NCBI RefSeq assembly: GCF_025118155.1
Contig: NW_026251433.1
Span: 62,001-126,000 of the forward strand
Reading direction: 5' to 3'
Source of the DNA: Cokeromyces recurvatus
Lineage: Eukaryota; Mucoromycota; Mucoromycetes; Mucorales; Mucoraceae
DNA: 64,000 nt
Positions 48,905 to 60,587 of this stretch are shown here, piece by piece (position 1 is the first letter of the stretch; every line of letters starts with the position of its first letter). A model generated the notes under the pieces. It was not told the DNA's origin. It did no database searches and worked only from the letters and a program-made list of their open reading frames with translations. Both the position numbers and the translations under genes were made by a program.

Positions 48905-49781
48905 GATGTATAAATAAAATAATACATTATGCTTTATATTTTTATATTTATAAATATTTATATACTTTTTTTTTTTGTTTGCTTCTTTTTTTTTTTTTCT
49001 CTCTGATATTTTTTTTTCCTTTTTTCTTAATAAAGTTAGTAAACATAATAAGAATAAAAATATGAACTATAATACAACACCTACTCCAAGCTATAAACCA
49101 TTAACAGTAGAAGAAACAGCATCACAGCATAAAAATAACTATTATCAACAAATTAGTTCAAATAATAATGATGCTTGGGTAGTGAGAAATACTACTTCAT
49201 CTGACAATAATATCGGATTAACAGCTGAGTCTTCTTCTTCTACAAATAATAATAACGATAATGATGAAATACAGCAAAGACAGTAAGTTGGTTATTCTAA
49301 ACAGGACGGAGGAGAGTGAAAAAAAAAAAAAAAAAAAAGAATGAAGCACGTGATAATATAAATAAATAAAAAAGGGGGGGAGAGAAGAGAGGGCAGGGAG
49401 AGAAGTGAGAGGGAAATTCAGTTCATAATATAACATAAATGTAGTTTACAACAATTATTTGATAAAAAAAGAAAAAGAAGGGAATCACATAATGCAGTTG
49501 AACGCAGAAGAAGAGATAATATTAATGAGCGTATTTTTGAATTATCTACACTTTTGCCGGAAAGGAATGCTGCAAAGGATCACAAAGGAAATATATTACG
49601 CAAATCAGTAGATCATATTCGATTATTACATGAGAAAGTAAATCAATACCAGCAAAGAATACAAGAACTCGAAAGGTTATTAGAAATGTATCGAATGAGA
49701 TGGGGAGATTTAAATCATAATAATGTTAATACAACAACGACTAATTTATCAGGAATTCAGCAATCACATCATTTTAAATAA
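48697..49781 (+). CDS. bHLH-leucine zipper-like transcription factor
   Basis: Nuclear DNA-binding protein. Exons are 48697-48844, 49036-49282 and 49445-49781, 243 residues. The basic region RRESHNAVERRRRDNINERI carries the His-Glu-Arg pattern (His, Glu and Arg at the usual spacing) of class B bHLH factors that read CACGTG E-boxes, as in MITF/USF/Max. Helix 1 is FELSTLLPE, the loop contains KDHKGNILRKSV, and helix 2 continues into a heptad-like coil (LLHEKVNQYQQRIQELERLL). The N-terminal half is Asn/Ser/Thr-rich and disordered. Intron 1 (48845-49035) starts with GT and then 56 consecutive A. A sterol-type (SREBP) assignment is less likely because the basic region lacks the Tyr replacement of that group, as far as I can judge. 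Confidence 0.88.
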
Positions 49782-49910
49782 TCATAGTTTATTTAATCGT
49801 TCATTAAAACTTATTTCTTGTTTTAATCAAGATTAAATTAATTAGTAAGAAAGTTTTATATATATTATTTTCTTTAATATAAGTTGATTTTAATTATAAT
49901 ACATGTAAGC

Positions 49911-49957
<47 letters not shown>

Positions 49958-50018
49958 TTATATTCTATAGTAGTATTTGATGTCTATTATTAATAATAAA
50001 ACTCTCATCTTGATCATT

Positions 50019-51412
50019 TTAATACTTATTGAAAGCATTTTCGGCTTTAATATGATGATACATATTATTGTGAAATAAGACTGAATCATGTAGCAAAGGT
50101 CGATATTGATTTCGATATAGTATTGGTAAAGATTCATTATGATTATCGCTTGTAGAAAAAGGTTTTTTATTGTAGTGTATTGATACTATATTATGACTGT
50201 GTTGTGTGCTACTACTAACATGCTTCATTTGTTTTGGTAATTGAGAAATATATGTACTTGGTGAAGAATATCTATCTGAATGGAATTTTTTAGATGATGC
50301 TTCCGTTGTTGTATTATTATTATCTAGAGCTCTTAAAGACGTATTTGTATTCGCTTTTAATGAGGAAAATTTATTTCTTCCAGTATTCCTATTATCAGTG
50401 TTATCCTGCTTTATGTGATGACATGAAGATACTGAATGTGTCTATATATTTGTTTATATTATAATCAGATTTAAATGTTTATCATAGACAAAGAGTTACT
50501 TACAGTTATCGTAGTTGGACATATGCCACTGAGAGATGAAGAGTAGTTACTATTATCATAATGGTTGAATTTAGGAATAGTATCAATCCAACCCTTCTCA
50601 ATATTATTATTTGTATTTATTAATTCGCTATTTCTAATAGATTGATAATGACTATCATAACCTGTATTATAGCTGCTGGTCATATTAGTTTGTATATTCG
50701 CATTATTAGTAGAATTGCCATTAAAAATAAAGGAAGTAACTCTTTGATTTGCTTTCAACTGTTTCTTTCTTAACCATAGGAATAGGCAGCAGAATACGAC
50801 GATAACAAAAAATATCATTATAAGACCAATTACTATGCCAGTAATTTGTACATTAGATAGAGAATGATTATCAATAGTAGATGAATCAGAGCTCTGATTA
50901 CTATCTATGTTATTATTGCATATATGTGAAGAAGCGTCTACTTTATCTGTATAGAATATTTTACAAATAGAAGATGTTGCTGCTAAAGTTGAGCTGCTAC
51001 TACTTGAGACAAGCTTAGTAGTAGTGGTCATGTCTAAATGATTTTCGGAAAGTATGGTTTGCTTAGAAGAAATAGGACTGGGTTTATCGATCTCATTCCA
51101 GGATTGTTGAAGATCAGGTGATATAGTGCTATCTGAATATGCTTGATTTTGCAATGTATAGGAAGGTAATGGATTTACAGTATCTGTTATTCTGATAAAT
51201 GGTAATAGTGTTGAAGCAATTGTTTCTGTCATTAACATTGATATCATTACTGTTGATGATGGTACTTCATTAGATATTATTCCTTGTATTGAAGTTGTAA
51301 TAGACGGATTCGCTAACAATAAGCTTGTCGAAGTTGCTTGTACCAGTATATGTGTTGTTGTCATAATTGTTTTCGATAAGTGTTGGGTAATGGACTCCAT
51401 TGCTATACTCAT
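50019..51412 (-). CDS. Ser/Thr-rich single-pass membrane protein
   Basis: Exons 50504-51412 and 50019-50441 give 443 residues. The first 190 residues are Ser/Thr-rich with no clear cleavable signal peptide. A membrane segment follows, VQITGIVIGLIMIFFVIVVFCC, with a basic stop-transfer (WLRKKQLKANQR). The tail is Asn/Ser/His/Tyr-rich, about 225 residues. The exon junction joins CPTTIT to THSVSS in phase. Layout resembles the mucin-like protein at 31722-33166, with Ser/Thr ectodomain, one span and polar tail, but I see no shared sequence. Start at 51412 is the first ATG; a later Met would shorten the ectodomain. Role unknown, perhaps a surface sensor. Confidence 0.75.
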
Positions 51413-52028
51413 TTCATATACAATTAAATATATAAAGAGGGTAAAAAAAAAAAAATAAAGAAATAAAGAAAAGAAAAGAAATAATATACTTATTATAATT
51501 CAATAAGAAATCATATACAATAATGTCTATTCTTAGTTTCATTAGTTTGTAATATTCTAATAATGGATGTAAATACTCAAATCATTGTTAAGTGATATGG
51601 CTTTGTACAACTATAATAAATATTCTTTCAAGTTATGCGCATGTATAATTTTAATATGATTGCACGCATTGATTATGTCAAATTTTAATTTTAGCCCTCA
51701 AAAATAAAATAGAATTTGATTATATCATTTAAGAATGGATAAGTTACTTACTTCAATTTAAACATAATAAGTCTTCTTGTATATTTAAATGAATTCGTAC
51801 CTAATCAATCCTTCAGTGTTTAATTATTAGATCATACATTGTCACTTTGAAGCTTGGTTTGTCTACGTTTTTGACAGTCTAATTTTACACGTGGAAAATA
51901 GAGACTTTTTATGTATATATAATATATATGCTTTTCTTTTTTTTTTCTAAAACTAATAAACAAATACATATATTTTATTTTATTTTAAAATGAAATATAA
52001 CTTTTTACATTAAAATAGGGTCGTAGTA
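51413..52028. other. Intergenic region
   Basis: Promoter side of the membrane-protein gene and 3' flank of the peptidase gene. Only AT-rich sequence is seen. Confidence 0.5.
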
Positions 52029-53178
52029 TTAAATATGATTGAAATTTGGCATGTTATCTACCGCGCCAATACCTACAACAGCTGCTTTACGCTGTAAATA
52101 CTCTTGAGCTACACGTCGCACATCGTCCACTGTCACTTTAGAAACCAATGCTTCTACTTCTTTTGGTGACAAACGTTCGCCTGATGTTAACAATTGACGA
52201 CCAATATCTTCAGCAATAGACGTGCTTCCGTCTAAACTTAATAAGAGACCAGCTTTTAATTGTTGTTTAGCACGTTGAACTTCTTCATCTGTAACTGAAG
52301 TTGACAAACGATTCCATTCATTTTTTGTTGATTTAAGTAAATCTCCAAGACGATCCTTATTTTCTGAAATTAAATAAATACCCCAAAGGCCAGTATCCTT
52401 ATACGATGTATTAAAAGACATGAAAGAATTAGCAAGTTGATTATTATGTAAAACAGAGGATAGACGAGAGTCCATGTGTCCTGTAGCACCTAAGGATCGA
52501 TCCCAAGAACCAATAATAGATTGCATAACTAGCAAAGGGAAATAGTCAGGAGATGTCCAACTAGCGCCTTCTATAGCGACAGCAATATGTGCTTGCTGGG
52601 CATTAGGATTATTGATTCGTAATTCATCGCTTATGAATACAGCCTTCTTCATAGCGCTCTTACTAGTAGATGCGTTTAACTTGTTAGGTAACTGACCAAA
52701 ATGGGTCTCGGCAAGTCGAACAAGTGCATCATGATCAACACCGCCTGTACCAACAAGTATCATTCGTTCACCTGTATAATTTGTTTTAATATAATTTGAA
52801 AGATCATCGCGTGTTAAAGACTGAATATTTTCTTTAGGGCCTAAAATAGTTAATCCTAAAGATTCATTTTTAAATGCAGTTGCATGTAAATGATCAAAGA
52901 CAACTTCTTCCATTTGCTTTTCAACTTCTTCTTGTTCTCTAAGAATTACATCACGTTCTCTTTCAATAGCTCCAGGATCAAGAGTTGAATGTTGAAGAAT
53001 GTCTGAAAGAATTTCTACTGCTTGAGGTACATCATATTTGAATGCTTTTGCATAATAAACTGTTTGTTCTCTAGAGGTGTAAGCGTTTAAATGACCACCC
53101 ATATTCTCAATTTGGAGTTCCAAATCTCTTTGGCTTCTTGAGCGAGTTCCCTATTGAAATTATTTATTTAATACTTTT

Positions 53179-53236
<58 letters not shown>

Positions 53237-53586
53237 AAATGCCATGTGTTCCAAAAAGTGAGCAGCACCATTATTTTTTTCGCTTTCAGCACGAGAGCCG
53301 GCATCGATCCAAACACCAACAGTCGCTGTTTGTGAAGTAGGATTTTCTTCTGATGCTACAGTAAAACCATTAGGTAAAATGGTTTTACGTAAAGTAGGAA
53401 GCAAATTAGTAGCAGTTGCTAAACTGCGACGTTGCTATAATTAAAAAAAGAAGAAAAAAAAGATCATGTCAGATTATTTAATTACTGAAATTTTATCTTA
53501 ATTCACAACTTGATATTTACAAAAATATTTTTATTTGCTCCTAAAAGAGGTTTGGTGAAATTTGATAATAAGAATTTTGAAGCCAT
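52029..53586 (-). CDS. MAS1: Mitochondrial processing peptidase, beta subunit
   Basis: Catalytic beta subunit of the matrix heterodimer that removes import presequences. Exons are 53521-53586, 53234-53434 and 52029-53150, 462 residues, the normal length. The N-terminus ([19 protein letters not shown], then [10 protein letters not shown]) is a mitochondrial presequence. The inverzincin zinc motif HFLEH is intact (His about 81, Glu 84, His 85), with the downstream Glu in the [12 protein letters not shown] region. That argues for true MPP-beta rather than a non-catalytic QCR1 core protein. Other blocks: [57 protein letters not shown], and a second M16 domain with an ADDIG-like AEDIGRQLL. Intron 2 (53151-53233) carries 51 A immediately after the GTA donor. 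Confidence 0.95.
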
Positions 53587-54044
53587 TATACACGATGATG
53601 AATGATAAGAAAAAGTAAAATATACAGGGCTGCACAGTTGAAGGTGCTAAATAGTTTTCCCCGCACTACAGACAATATCAAAAATAAATACAAACCAATC
53701 ATTTAAAAGATTAGTAACTGTATATTTATCCAATAATGATTATTAAAAACTAAAGTCATATATATGAATAGATAATACGTCTATAATGTTTTTCTTTAAT
53801 TAACATTGCTTTTTAAATATTGATAATCAAAATTGAAATAGTAAGACAACTCTTCCGTTAATAATTATCCTTTGAGTTAATCTATTAAAGGAGTATACAA
53901 CTTTTTTATAAAATTCTTAAGAAATATATAAAAAATATACATTTATATAAAACATGACTCTGAGATACGCCATATATAATCAAATATCTCTTATTTTATT
54001 CAGATTACTAATAAAGTTGGCCAGCTAATATAGTTATTATCAAA
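53587..54044. other. Intergenic, upstream of MPP-beta gene
   Basis: Promoter flank of the peptidase gene; AT-rich, nothing else seen. Confidence 0.5.
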
Positions 54045-54464
54045 TCAAATTTTTGACATGCTGAGTAATATTCCATAAGGCATTTTTATGCCGTCTTCTT
54101 TTAGAGATGCAGTCCTATTATTGATGCCGCTTTTTTTATCTCCATCGGCGAGGATATCTTTATTGTCAGATAAAGTAAGCAAATATATAGTATTATTTCC
54201 TTTATACTATTATTGAAGTTGTTGATGGGCTTCTGTTTAAAATTACCTCAATGCTTTGTTAATCTTTTTCGTTAGCATATGTAAAGGGCCAAGAGTAAAC
54301 TTTTTCCATCGCTGTAATAGAGTTATTGCTGAAAACTTTAAGGCTGCTTTGTTCAGCTTCAATAAATTTATCAAAATATTTATTTGATTTTGTTTTTGAA
54401 GCGTGTATTGGAAGTCTTACTTGGATTAAAGTAAGTAAAAGAAAAAGAAAAAAGAAGAACGCAT
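54045..54464 (-). pseudogene. Broken small secreted-protein gene
   Basis: An open minus-strand frame (54262-54465) has a typical secretion signal (FFFFLFLLLTLIQVRLPIHA) and a polar mature part (DKFIEAEQSSLKVFSNNS). It lacks an in-frame ATG: the nearest ATG (54462-54464) is one base out of frame, just before a T/C-rich run. A TAA at 54259-54261 then interrupts the frame, but 12 bases later a GTAATT donor (54246) and an AATAG acceptor (54207) lead in phase to a second open exon (54045-54206) with SDNKDILADGDKKSG and a normal stop. So two disruptions remain: the start region and one nonsense codon. Family unknown. Sequencing error in the T-run could explain the first. Confidence 0.4.
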
Positions 54465-54790
54465 GTCATAGTGGCTGTGATCTATAACTTGGTCCAATTA
54501 GATTAACAATAATTAATTATGAAAATATAAATTATAGTCTCTAAATTCTATATACACATCATAAAAGTAAATGAAGCATTACATTTAAAAATATATCTTC
54601 GTGTTCTAGAAAGGAATTCAATACAATGAAATCCTTTACAAGATAATTTGAAGCAAGCTGAAGATAAACTAACTGAAATGATCAAGCTTCAAACTAGATT
54701 AAAGATAAAGATTTTTAAGGATAAGGATATATGTTTGCTTTTTCTATGATGATATCCTCTTTTCATACATTCACTCATGTTAGAATAGCT

Positions 54791-55852
54791 TAATTATATG
54801 TCTAGCCTATTTATTCTATTATCTATTTTCCTTGTAAATAGCCTGCCATATTTACTCTTAACTAGATGCTACAATGTAAACTATTTTTTTTTTGTTTTGC
54901 TTAGTATCCCCCTTCTATTGTTGCTGTATTTAATTCTTTATTTCACTTTATACTTTATTATATGAAAATAAGTATACTTTTTTCCTTTTTGACCTAGTGT
55001 TGCTTTTTTTTTTTTTTTCCTTTGACTTTATTTAACTAAGATGAATCATAACAGGCTACATTAGATAAAAAAAGAAAGGTTGCATGTATTGCTTGAGAAT
55101 TAATTATCACTAATTTCTTTACGTGCTATTTATACGCGTAATATTTGTATTTATATTGTTTTTTTCATTTATAATAAAGCTGCTATATAAATCTTTTCAT
55201 ATAAATAAATATATAAATAAAAAAAATCGGCCCCATAACGTCGCAGTATCCCATATACTTATCCCGGAGGTACTCGTAATGTTTATCAATGATGGTTTAC
55301 ATCGTTATTAGAATACATTGGAGAGGTGAGCATAATCCAGAAAGAAAGCATACAAAATACTAACTAAGCTATGAAGCCATCCCAAAAAATCACTCATCAG
55401 CCCTTTTACAAGCCAACAAATGAAAAAAAAAGGATTGTATAAAGAGAAAAAGAAAAGAAAAAAAAAAGCAAGTTTGGGCATGAAAATGACCTCCTTTTAT
55501 AGTTTTTTTTTTTGATCCGTTATCATATGCTTTTAACTGTCATAAAAAGGCGTCACAATCCCTGTAATGAATCTAATTGGATAATCTTAATAGCATACTA
55601 ATCGTTATCATAATAAACATAGTAAACAAACGTGATACCAACAATTACTCCTTCTCCTTAAAAAAATATATATATTTATCTCTTTTAATTATTATTATTA
55701 TTCCTTTTGTTTATAGTCTAATTCAGCAAGAATAATATATATGTTTATACATTTTTATAATAAGATCTTTAGTCAAGTCAACATTTCAGGGGAAACTTAA
55801 AATAAAGGGATAGATATCAAATATGTATAAGCAAATGTGTATACCATTTTTT
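54791..55852 (+). repeat. Left arm of ~1.07-kb inverted repeat
   Basis: Almost identical, in reverse complement, to 62277-63363. Differences seen include one T/C change near 54802, a missing 13-base piece near 54850 between copies of GCCAT, small A/T-run length changes, and a missing 12-base piece near 55755. A 62-codon frame (55123-55311) is identical in both arms but shows no known motif and is probably not a gene. Ends are sharp at the outer side (TAATTATATG) and fade near the T-run inside. Confidence 0.92.
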
Positions 55853-57659
55853 ATTAAATATTTACATTTTTACTGTATGGCAGTCTGCTTTTCCTTTATC
55901 TTTAATCATAATAGAACTTCTTAGTTAATGCGCTTGAAAGAGAGAGAGAGAGAGACACGCTACTGCATAATTAACATACTCGTTATATACTCAAGTTACC
56001 TGTTGAAGGTGCTTAATTACAATTTTGGTAGATCTATATCTTCTATATGCTGTGTAGAATGACTGTTTTACTAGGGCAAATAGATTATTATAGCTTCTAT
56101 TTTTGATTGTTAATATCTCTTTTTACATGATAATTATTGGGACAAAACTTCAAATTGGCCTCTGCAATATTTTTTATGAATATACATGTGTATATACAAT
56201 TTGAAATAAGTAGAAAAAAATTGATATACTGACTAGATGGTATTGAACAAGTCTAGGTGCTATTCTTTAGTAGAGAACTATATATTCAAAGAGACAAATA
56301 CATGAAATTATATAAGCCGGTCTATTAATGATTATATTAAAACAAATACAATAAGTAGATATATAAGGTAGGGTATCTTTTAATGTTCTTACTTAATAAA
56401 AACTATAACACCAGATCAAGATATATAGGAATACTAACTACTGGAACAGTATATTTAACTGGAATAAAGCTATTTTCGAACACCTTCTTTAATTAACAAG
56501 AATAAAATTTATTTATACAAAACATCTACTGAATTGGATATATTAAGAATGAAGCTTTGATTTGTACTACTCTTAATTACTTCCATAATAGTAACTCAGT
56601 GTTTTTATACAATCTTAAGGTAGACTTTAATATGAAGTGTTTTGTTAAGATTTGTAGATATCGTTTATATTAAAAAGAATTACGATTATCTCAAAAGATA
56701 ACGATCCAATAATATTAAATGATGATCAACCAGTTATAGGTTACTGTAAAGGGATTTCGTATATAGAACTGATAATGCAAGTATCTTCCCTAAAGATGCG
56801 GAAAGATGAATCTGGTAAAATAAGCAGAGTTACATTTAGTAGGGGGGGCATTTTAGCACTTATCAAATCCTGTAATATTTGATTTACACTTCCAACAAAA
56901 TTCGAATTATGATAGAAAAAAGAGGATATAAATGAATTTACCTTTTTCTCGATTCTCCTTAATTGAATCCGACAGAGCAGTTTTGGCACTCTGTCAAGCG
57001 AAAAGTTAAATATAGCCAGCTCAGGGATAAAGAAGTTTTATACTCTAGATTTGCTGAGATATACAATTATACTCATTACAAGTTTTATACATTATTCTGT
57101 CAATGTTTTTTTTCTAAATGCTTAAATAAGAAGCCTTTTTAAATACTTGATACAAATTGGTAATTGAGGAAAGTACTATGTGCATATTCATTTTTTTATC
57201 TACGCATTATGTGCATTTTGGCACCATGGAGATTGTATAGTGTAAAATAAGTCAATAAATTAATCTTCAGAATCTTGTAATATATAGTTTTTTGTAAAGT
57301 AAATTTATACCAAATACCTGTTGCAAGTAAAAATTTAAATGCTACTAAAATAAAGCAAGTTTAACTCAAGTAGCTGCTTCGTTTTATAGTTTATACAAGT
57401 TTGACGAAAGCAAAAAAAAAAAAAATTAAAATTCTATAGGTTCTCTCCAGACAAAGGTAATATATACTTTCATAATAATAGTGTTTGTCTTTTTCTTATA
57501 CTTACTCTTTTTTTTACATTTAATTTTCCCGTTATAGTTGAACAGATAGTAATCCTTATATTTAATTTCTGTTTCCGCTGCTACTAACTCTAGAATCCTG
57601 AATTGTGTGTATTTTACTTTTTCTTTTTAAAAAAAAATATACACATATTTATAAATATA
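55853..57659. other. Gene-poor part of the inverted-repeat interior
   Basis: AT-rich. A minus-strand frame near 56741-56989 (with KLLCRIQLRRIEKK and VGSVNQILQDLI) is slightly less repetitive than its surroundings and may be debris of a gene or element; I cannot assign it. A GA repeat lies at 55938-55952. Confidence 0.4.
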
Positions 57660-58306
57660 ATGAATTCTGTACAAAATATAATTCAGCAAGCAAATTTAGC
57701 TAGTCTTTTAGGATTACATTTGGTAAAGAACACATCAATGTAATTGTAGCCCATCATGAAAAAAAAGGGGGAGGGAAGGGAGGAATATGAGTACTAATTT
57801 ATTCTCTTTTCAGGGCCTTTCTCTTTTAGGTGCAGTCGCTAATAATCCAACATATAACATTCCCATCTTTTTTTTTGGCATTTGGGCATATAATTATCGT
57901 GATTCGAATTCACCTCTCAAAACTGTAAGTATTAAGTAAGTGGGTAATGTATATATATATGGATTTTAATCGATAATTGTACATTGAACAAGTTTACAGG
58001 AGTACTTGCTTTTAGTATTTTCTTGGATATAATATGGTTCTACTTACACGGTGGTAATCCTCAAGCAGAAAGTGGATTTGGATTTGCTAAATTGTAATTA
58101 GAATTAAATTCTCAAAAAAACAAAAAAGAAATTAATAATTTTTGTTGTTAGCTTCAACGTTATAAACCTTTTTGTAAAGGTAATTATTGTTATTATTACT
58201 TTATTAGATGTCTTTGTCAATTAAATTCAATATTATTAGCCTCTTACAGTGTATTCCGGCTTTATCAACTTGAAGGAACGTGGGGATTCTTTAAATGTTG
58301 GAAGTA

Positions 58307-58351
<45 letters not shown>

Positions 58352-58471
58352 TAGTGTTCGTTGAACTTATGATGATGTGAATACATTATAGGTTGGTCGG
58401 ACGCACCTGGCGCGTTTCCTTCCGGTGGTTATCAAAATGTTAGAGATGGAGATAGTGCTGAGTTTGCATAA
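57660..58471 (+). CDS. AGTRAP-like small membrane protein
   Basis: Small multi-pass membrane protein resembling AGTRAP (angiotensin II type-1 receptor-associated protein) relatives found in fungi. Six exons: 57660-57722, 57814-57924, 57993-58093, 58152-58179 (28 nt), 58240-58303 and 58392-58471, 148 residues. Shared pattern: LSLLGAVANNPTYNIPIFFF, GIWAYNYRDS, GVLAFSIFLDIIWFYLHGG, FNVINLFVKPLTVYSGF, NLKERG, which aligns with the animal family's helix-RDS-helix-FLDI-helix-KP order. The tail DAPGAFPSGGYQNVRD is polar. The acceptor of exon 5 was chosen as 58238-58239 because it alone keeps phase to the last exon. Intron 5 has 40 T directly after GTAAG. The gene lies inside the inverted repeat. The animal receptor partner does not exist in fungi, so the role is unknown. 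Confidence 0.75.
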
Positions 58472-60143
58472 AGTTGGAATTTTGAAAAGAGTTAATATAC
58501 AAATTTTAGTTTCTAAATACTTTTGTGGATATTAAAGACAGAGTTCTGCAGTAAACAAAAATAATAATAATATAAGTGATCTTTATGCAGCAAATATACA
58601 AAGAACAATATCATAGATTGTAGTATTAATATGTGCGCATCACTGTTATGCTGATAAAGTGGAAGAAACCCATTCAAACAGTTTATTAAGCTTTTTATTT
58701 TGGATTAATTTTAATGCTTCTTTGATATCGTTTTATTGTGAAACTGTATATCTTACTCTTTAACTGTAATATCTTTCTTTTTTTCGGTTTATTTTAACAG
58801 AAAGAGTAGTATTAGTATATGTAAAAAGCAGGCTTTTAAGCTCACTATAGTAGTTTACAGACAACGGTTGTTTTAAGTAAAATATAATTATAAACCGTAA
58901 ATACGCTTTTATTTTGTATTTTTATTTGATAGTAGTTGTTTTACTATAAAGCTTGGATAATTTTGTCGAAGAATAACGTTTGAGAATAAAATTGCTTTTG
59001 TCAAATTGGAGGCTAGATGTTATTAGTTCAGCGAATACAAATGTGCTAGGAGCCAATTTATGAATTATTGTGATGTATCAGCCTTCATTCTTTTTTTTTT
59101 TTTTTTTTTTTTTTCGTTCCTGTCGATTAATGTGAATATAGACAATTTGTCAAAAGATATGTTTATAAAGTGTTCAAAATATATGTATTAAGTTAACATT
59201 CTTCAATAAAATTCAGTATAGTTGACCTAGAGTATTTATGTTTCATTAACTATAATACTTTTAGGGGAAAAAAAATTAGAAATTATTACATTTGTATGCA
59301 ATAATCTTAGAAGCTTTTTAATTTATTTATTTATGTTTCCTCTATACAAGTAGTTGCTATAACTTTCGAAATAAATTGTGACGGACTGACTATATACTAA
59401 ATTGCTACAACTAGTATCTCTGAAGTACTATTGGCATTTTCTACTTTTATGGAAGAAGCCTTTCAATACAATAATTTTAACAAAAAAAAACAAAACAAAA
59501 AAGAGCTCAAGGTAATAAATAAAAGTGTCCCCTGGCTGTCTAAATAAGCATTATTGTGCTCATAAACTTATTCTTTTTCAATTTTCTTAATAAATACTTT
59601 CTTTTTATTATTATTAAAAAATGTATATTACTGGCTTCAAGGCCAGTTCGTTGGGCTTCTTAATATGATTTATGCTTGTTAATGTTTCAAGATTATAAAA
59701 ATCAACCGACTACTTTAATTCTATAGTAGCATTATTTCATTATTCTTCAAAGAAAAAAAAATCTTGGCAATTCTCGAGGAACGATTTATTACTTATCATC
59801 TGATTTAATTTTAACAAACATTGTAATTGTAGAGTTCCTTAATTGAGTTTAAAACCTGTCCTTTGATGTTGTGAGCACTCTATTTCTAGAGCTCATTCCT
59901 TGAGACAAATATTATTATATAAATAAAAGGGAGAGCATATACAAATAGAATAAGTATAGACACTCCTATATGATTATAACTGCAAAAGAAGAAAAAACAA
60001 ATATATATATATGTATATATAGCTTGTTGCTGATCTTTGTACCTATTTTTAAACGCAAAGGCAATGTATGCAAGTCGATATAAAAAGAATAATAAATTCG
60101 AATGCTTTCCTCTTCATTCTTTTTTTTCACATATCTATTTAAA
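58472..60143. other. Intergenic region
   Basis: AT-rich with a T-run at 59092-59114. No coding segment or RNA gene seen. Confidence 0.5.
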
Positions 60144-60587
60144 ATGACTCTATTATCTGTGTCTCCTATTAATTCATGTCTTGTACAAGCTTCTCATAAA
60201 AGAAAAAGGATACATGGATTACATGTTCGCTTTTGTACGCAGCCCCAAGACATTATATACACTTATTCTCAAACAGATTATGACAGGAGCGGGCTATATT
60301 CAAATATTGATGAACAAGACAGGAAGGAAAAGTTTACTCGAGCAATCTCTATTTTTTGTGAACAAGAAATTCTTTTCCAAATGATGACCAGTCAAAAACA
60401 GCAGCCAATAATAAAGAATATAAAAAAGTCGAATAAAATCAGGCCTAACTTGGTTATAAATACAAATAATCTACAAGATCCTCTTTATTTTACAAACTTG
60501 ACAACTGATTATCAGAAGCATACACAGTCATATTATCGTTCAAAAGTTAATGATTTAGAAGAAGAGATAGGTGTGATAACAAGATAA
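60144..60587 (+). CDS. Small unknown protein with VRF...YDR motif (147 aa)
   Basis: Single-exon frame. The start at 60144 is preferred over 60102, because the 14 extra residues are Phe/Ser-rich and upstream-like while 60144 has the AAAATG context. A conserved-looking block HVRFCTQPQDIIYTYSQTDY, followed by DRSGLYS, resembles the V-R-F ... T-Y-S ... E/D-YDR pattern found in many fungal proteins of unknown function. The rest is polar and basic (SQKQQPIIKNIKKSNKIRPN) with a helical C-terminus (YYRSKVNDLEEEIG). No signal peptide or membrane span. A regulatory or phosphatase-binding role is possible, since VRF fits an RVxF-like docking site, but unproven. Confidence 0.6.
   Translation: MTLLSVSPINSCLVQASHKRKRIHGLHVRFCTQPQDIIYTYSQTDYDRSGLYSNIDEQDRKEKFTRAISIFCEQEILFQMMTSQKQQPIIKNIKKSNKIRPNLVINTNNLQDPLYFTNLTTDYQKHTQSYYRSKVNDLEEEIGVITR

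Noticed and set aside
55123..55311. 62-codon frame identical in both repeat arms
   Set aside because: Identity reflects the repeat itself; composition is Ile/Phe/Lys-rich with no motif, so coding is unlikely.
56741..56989. 82-codon minus-strand frame inside the inverted repeat
   Set aside because: Non-ATG start, no family motif, and plausible splice signals lead to stops; kept only as possible debris.
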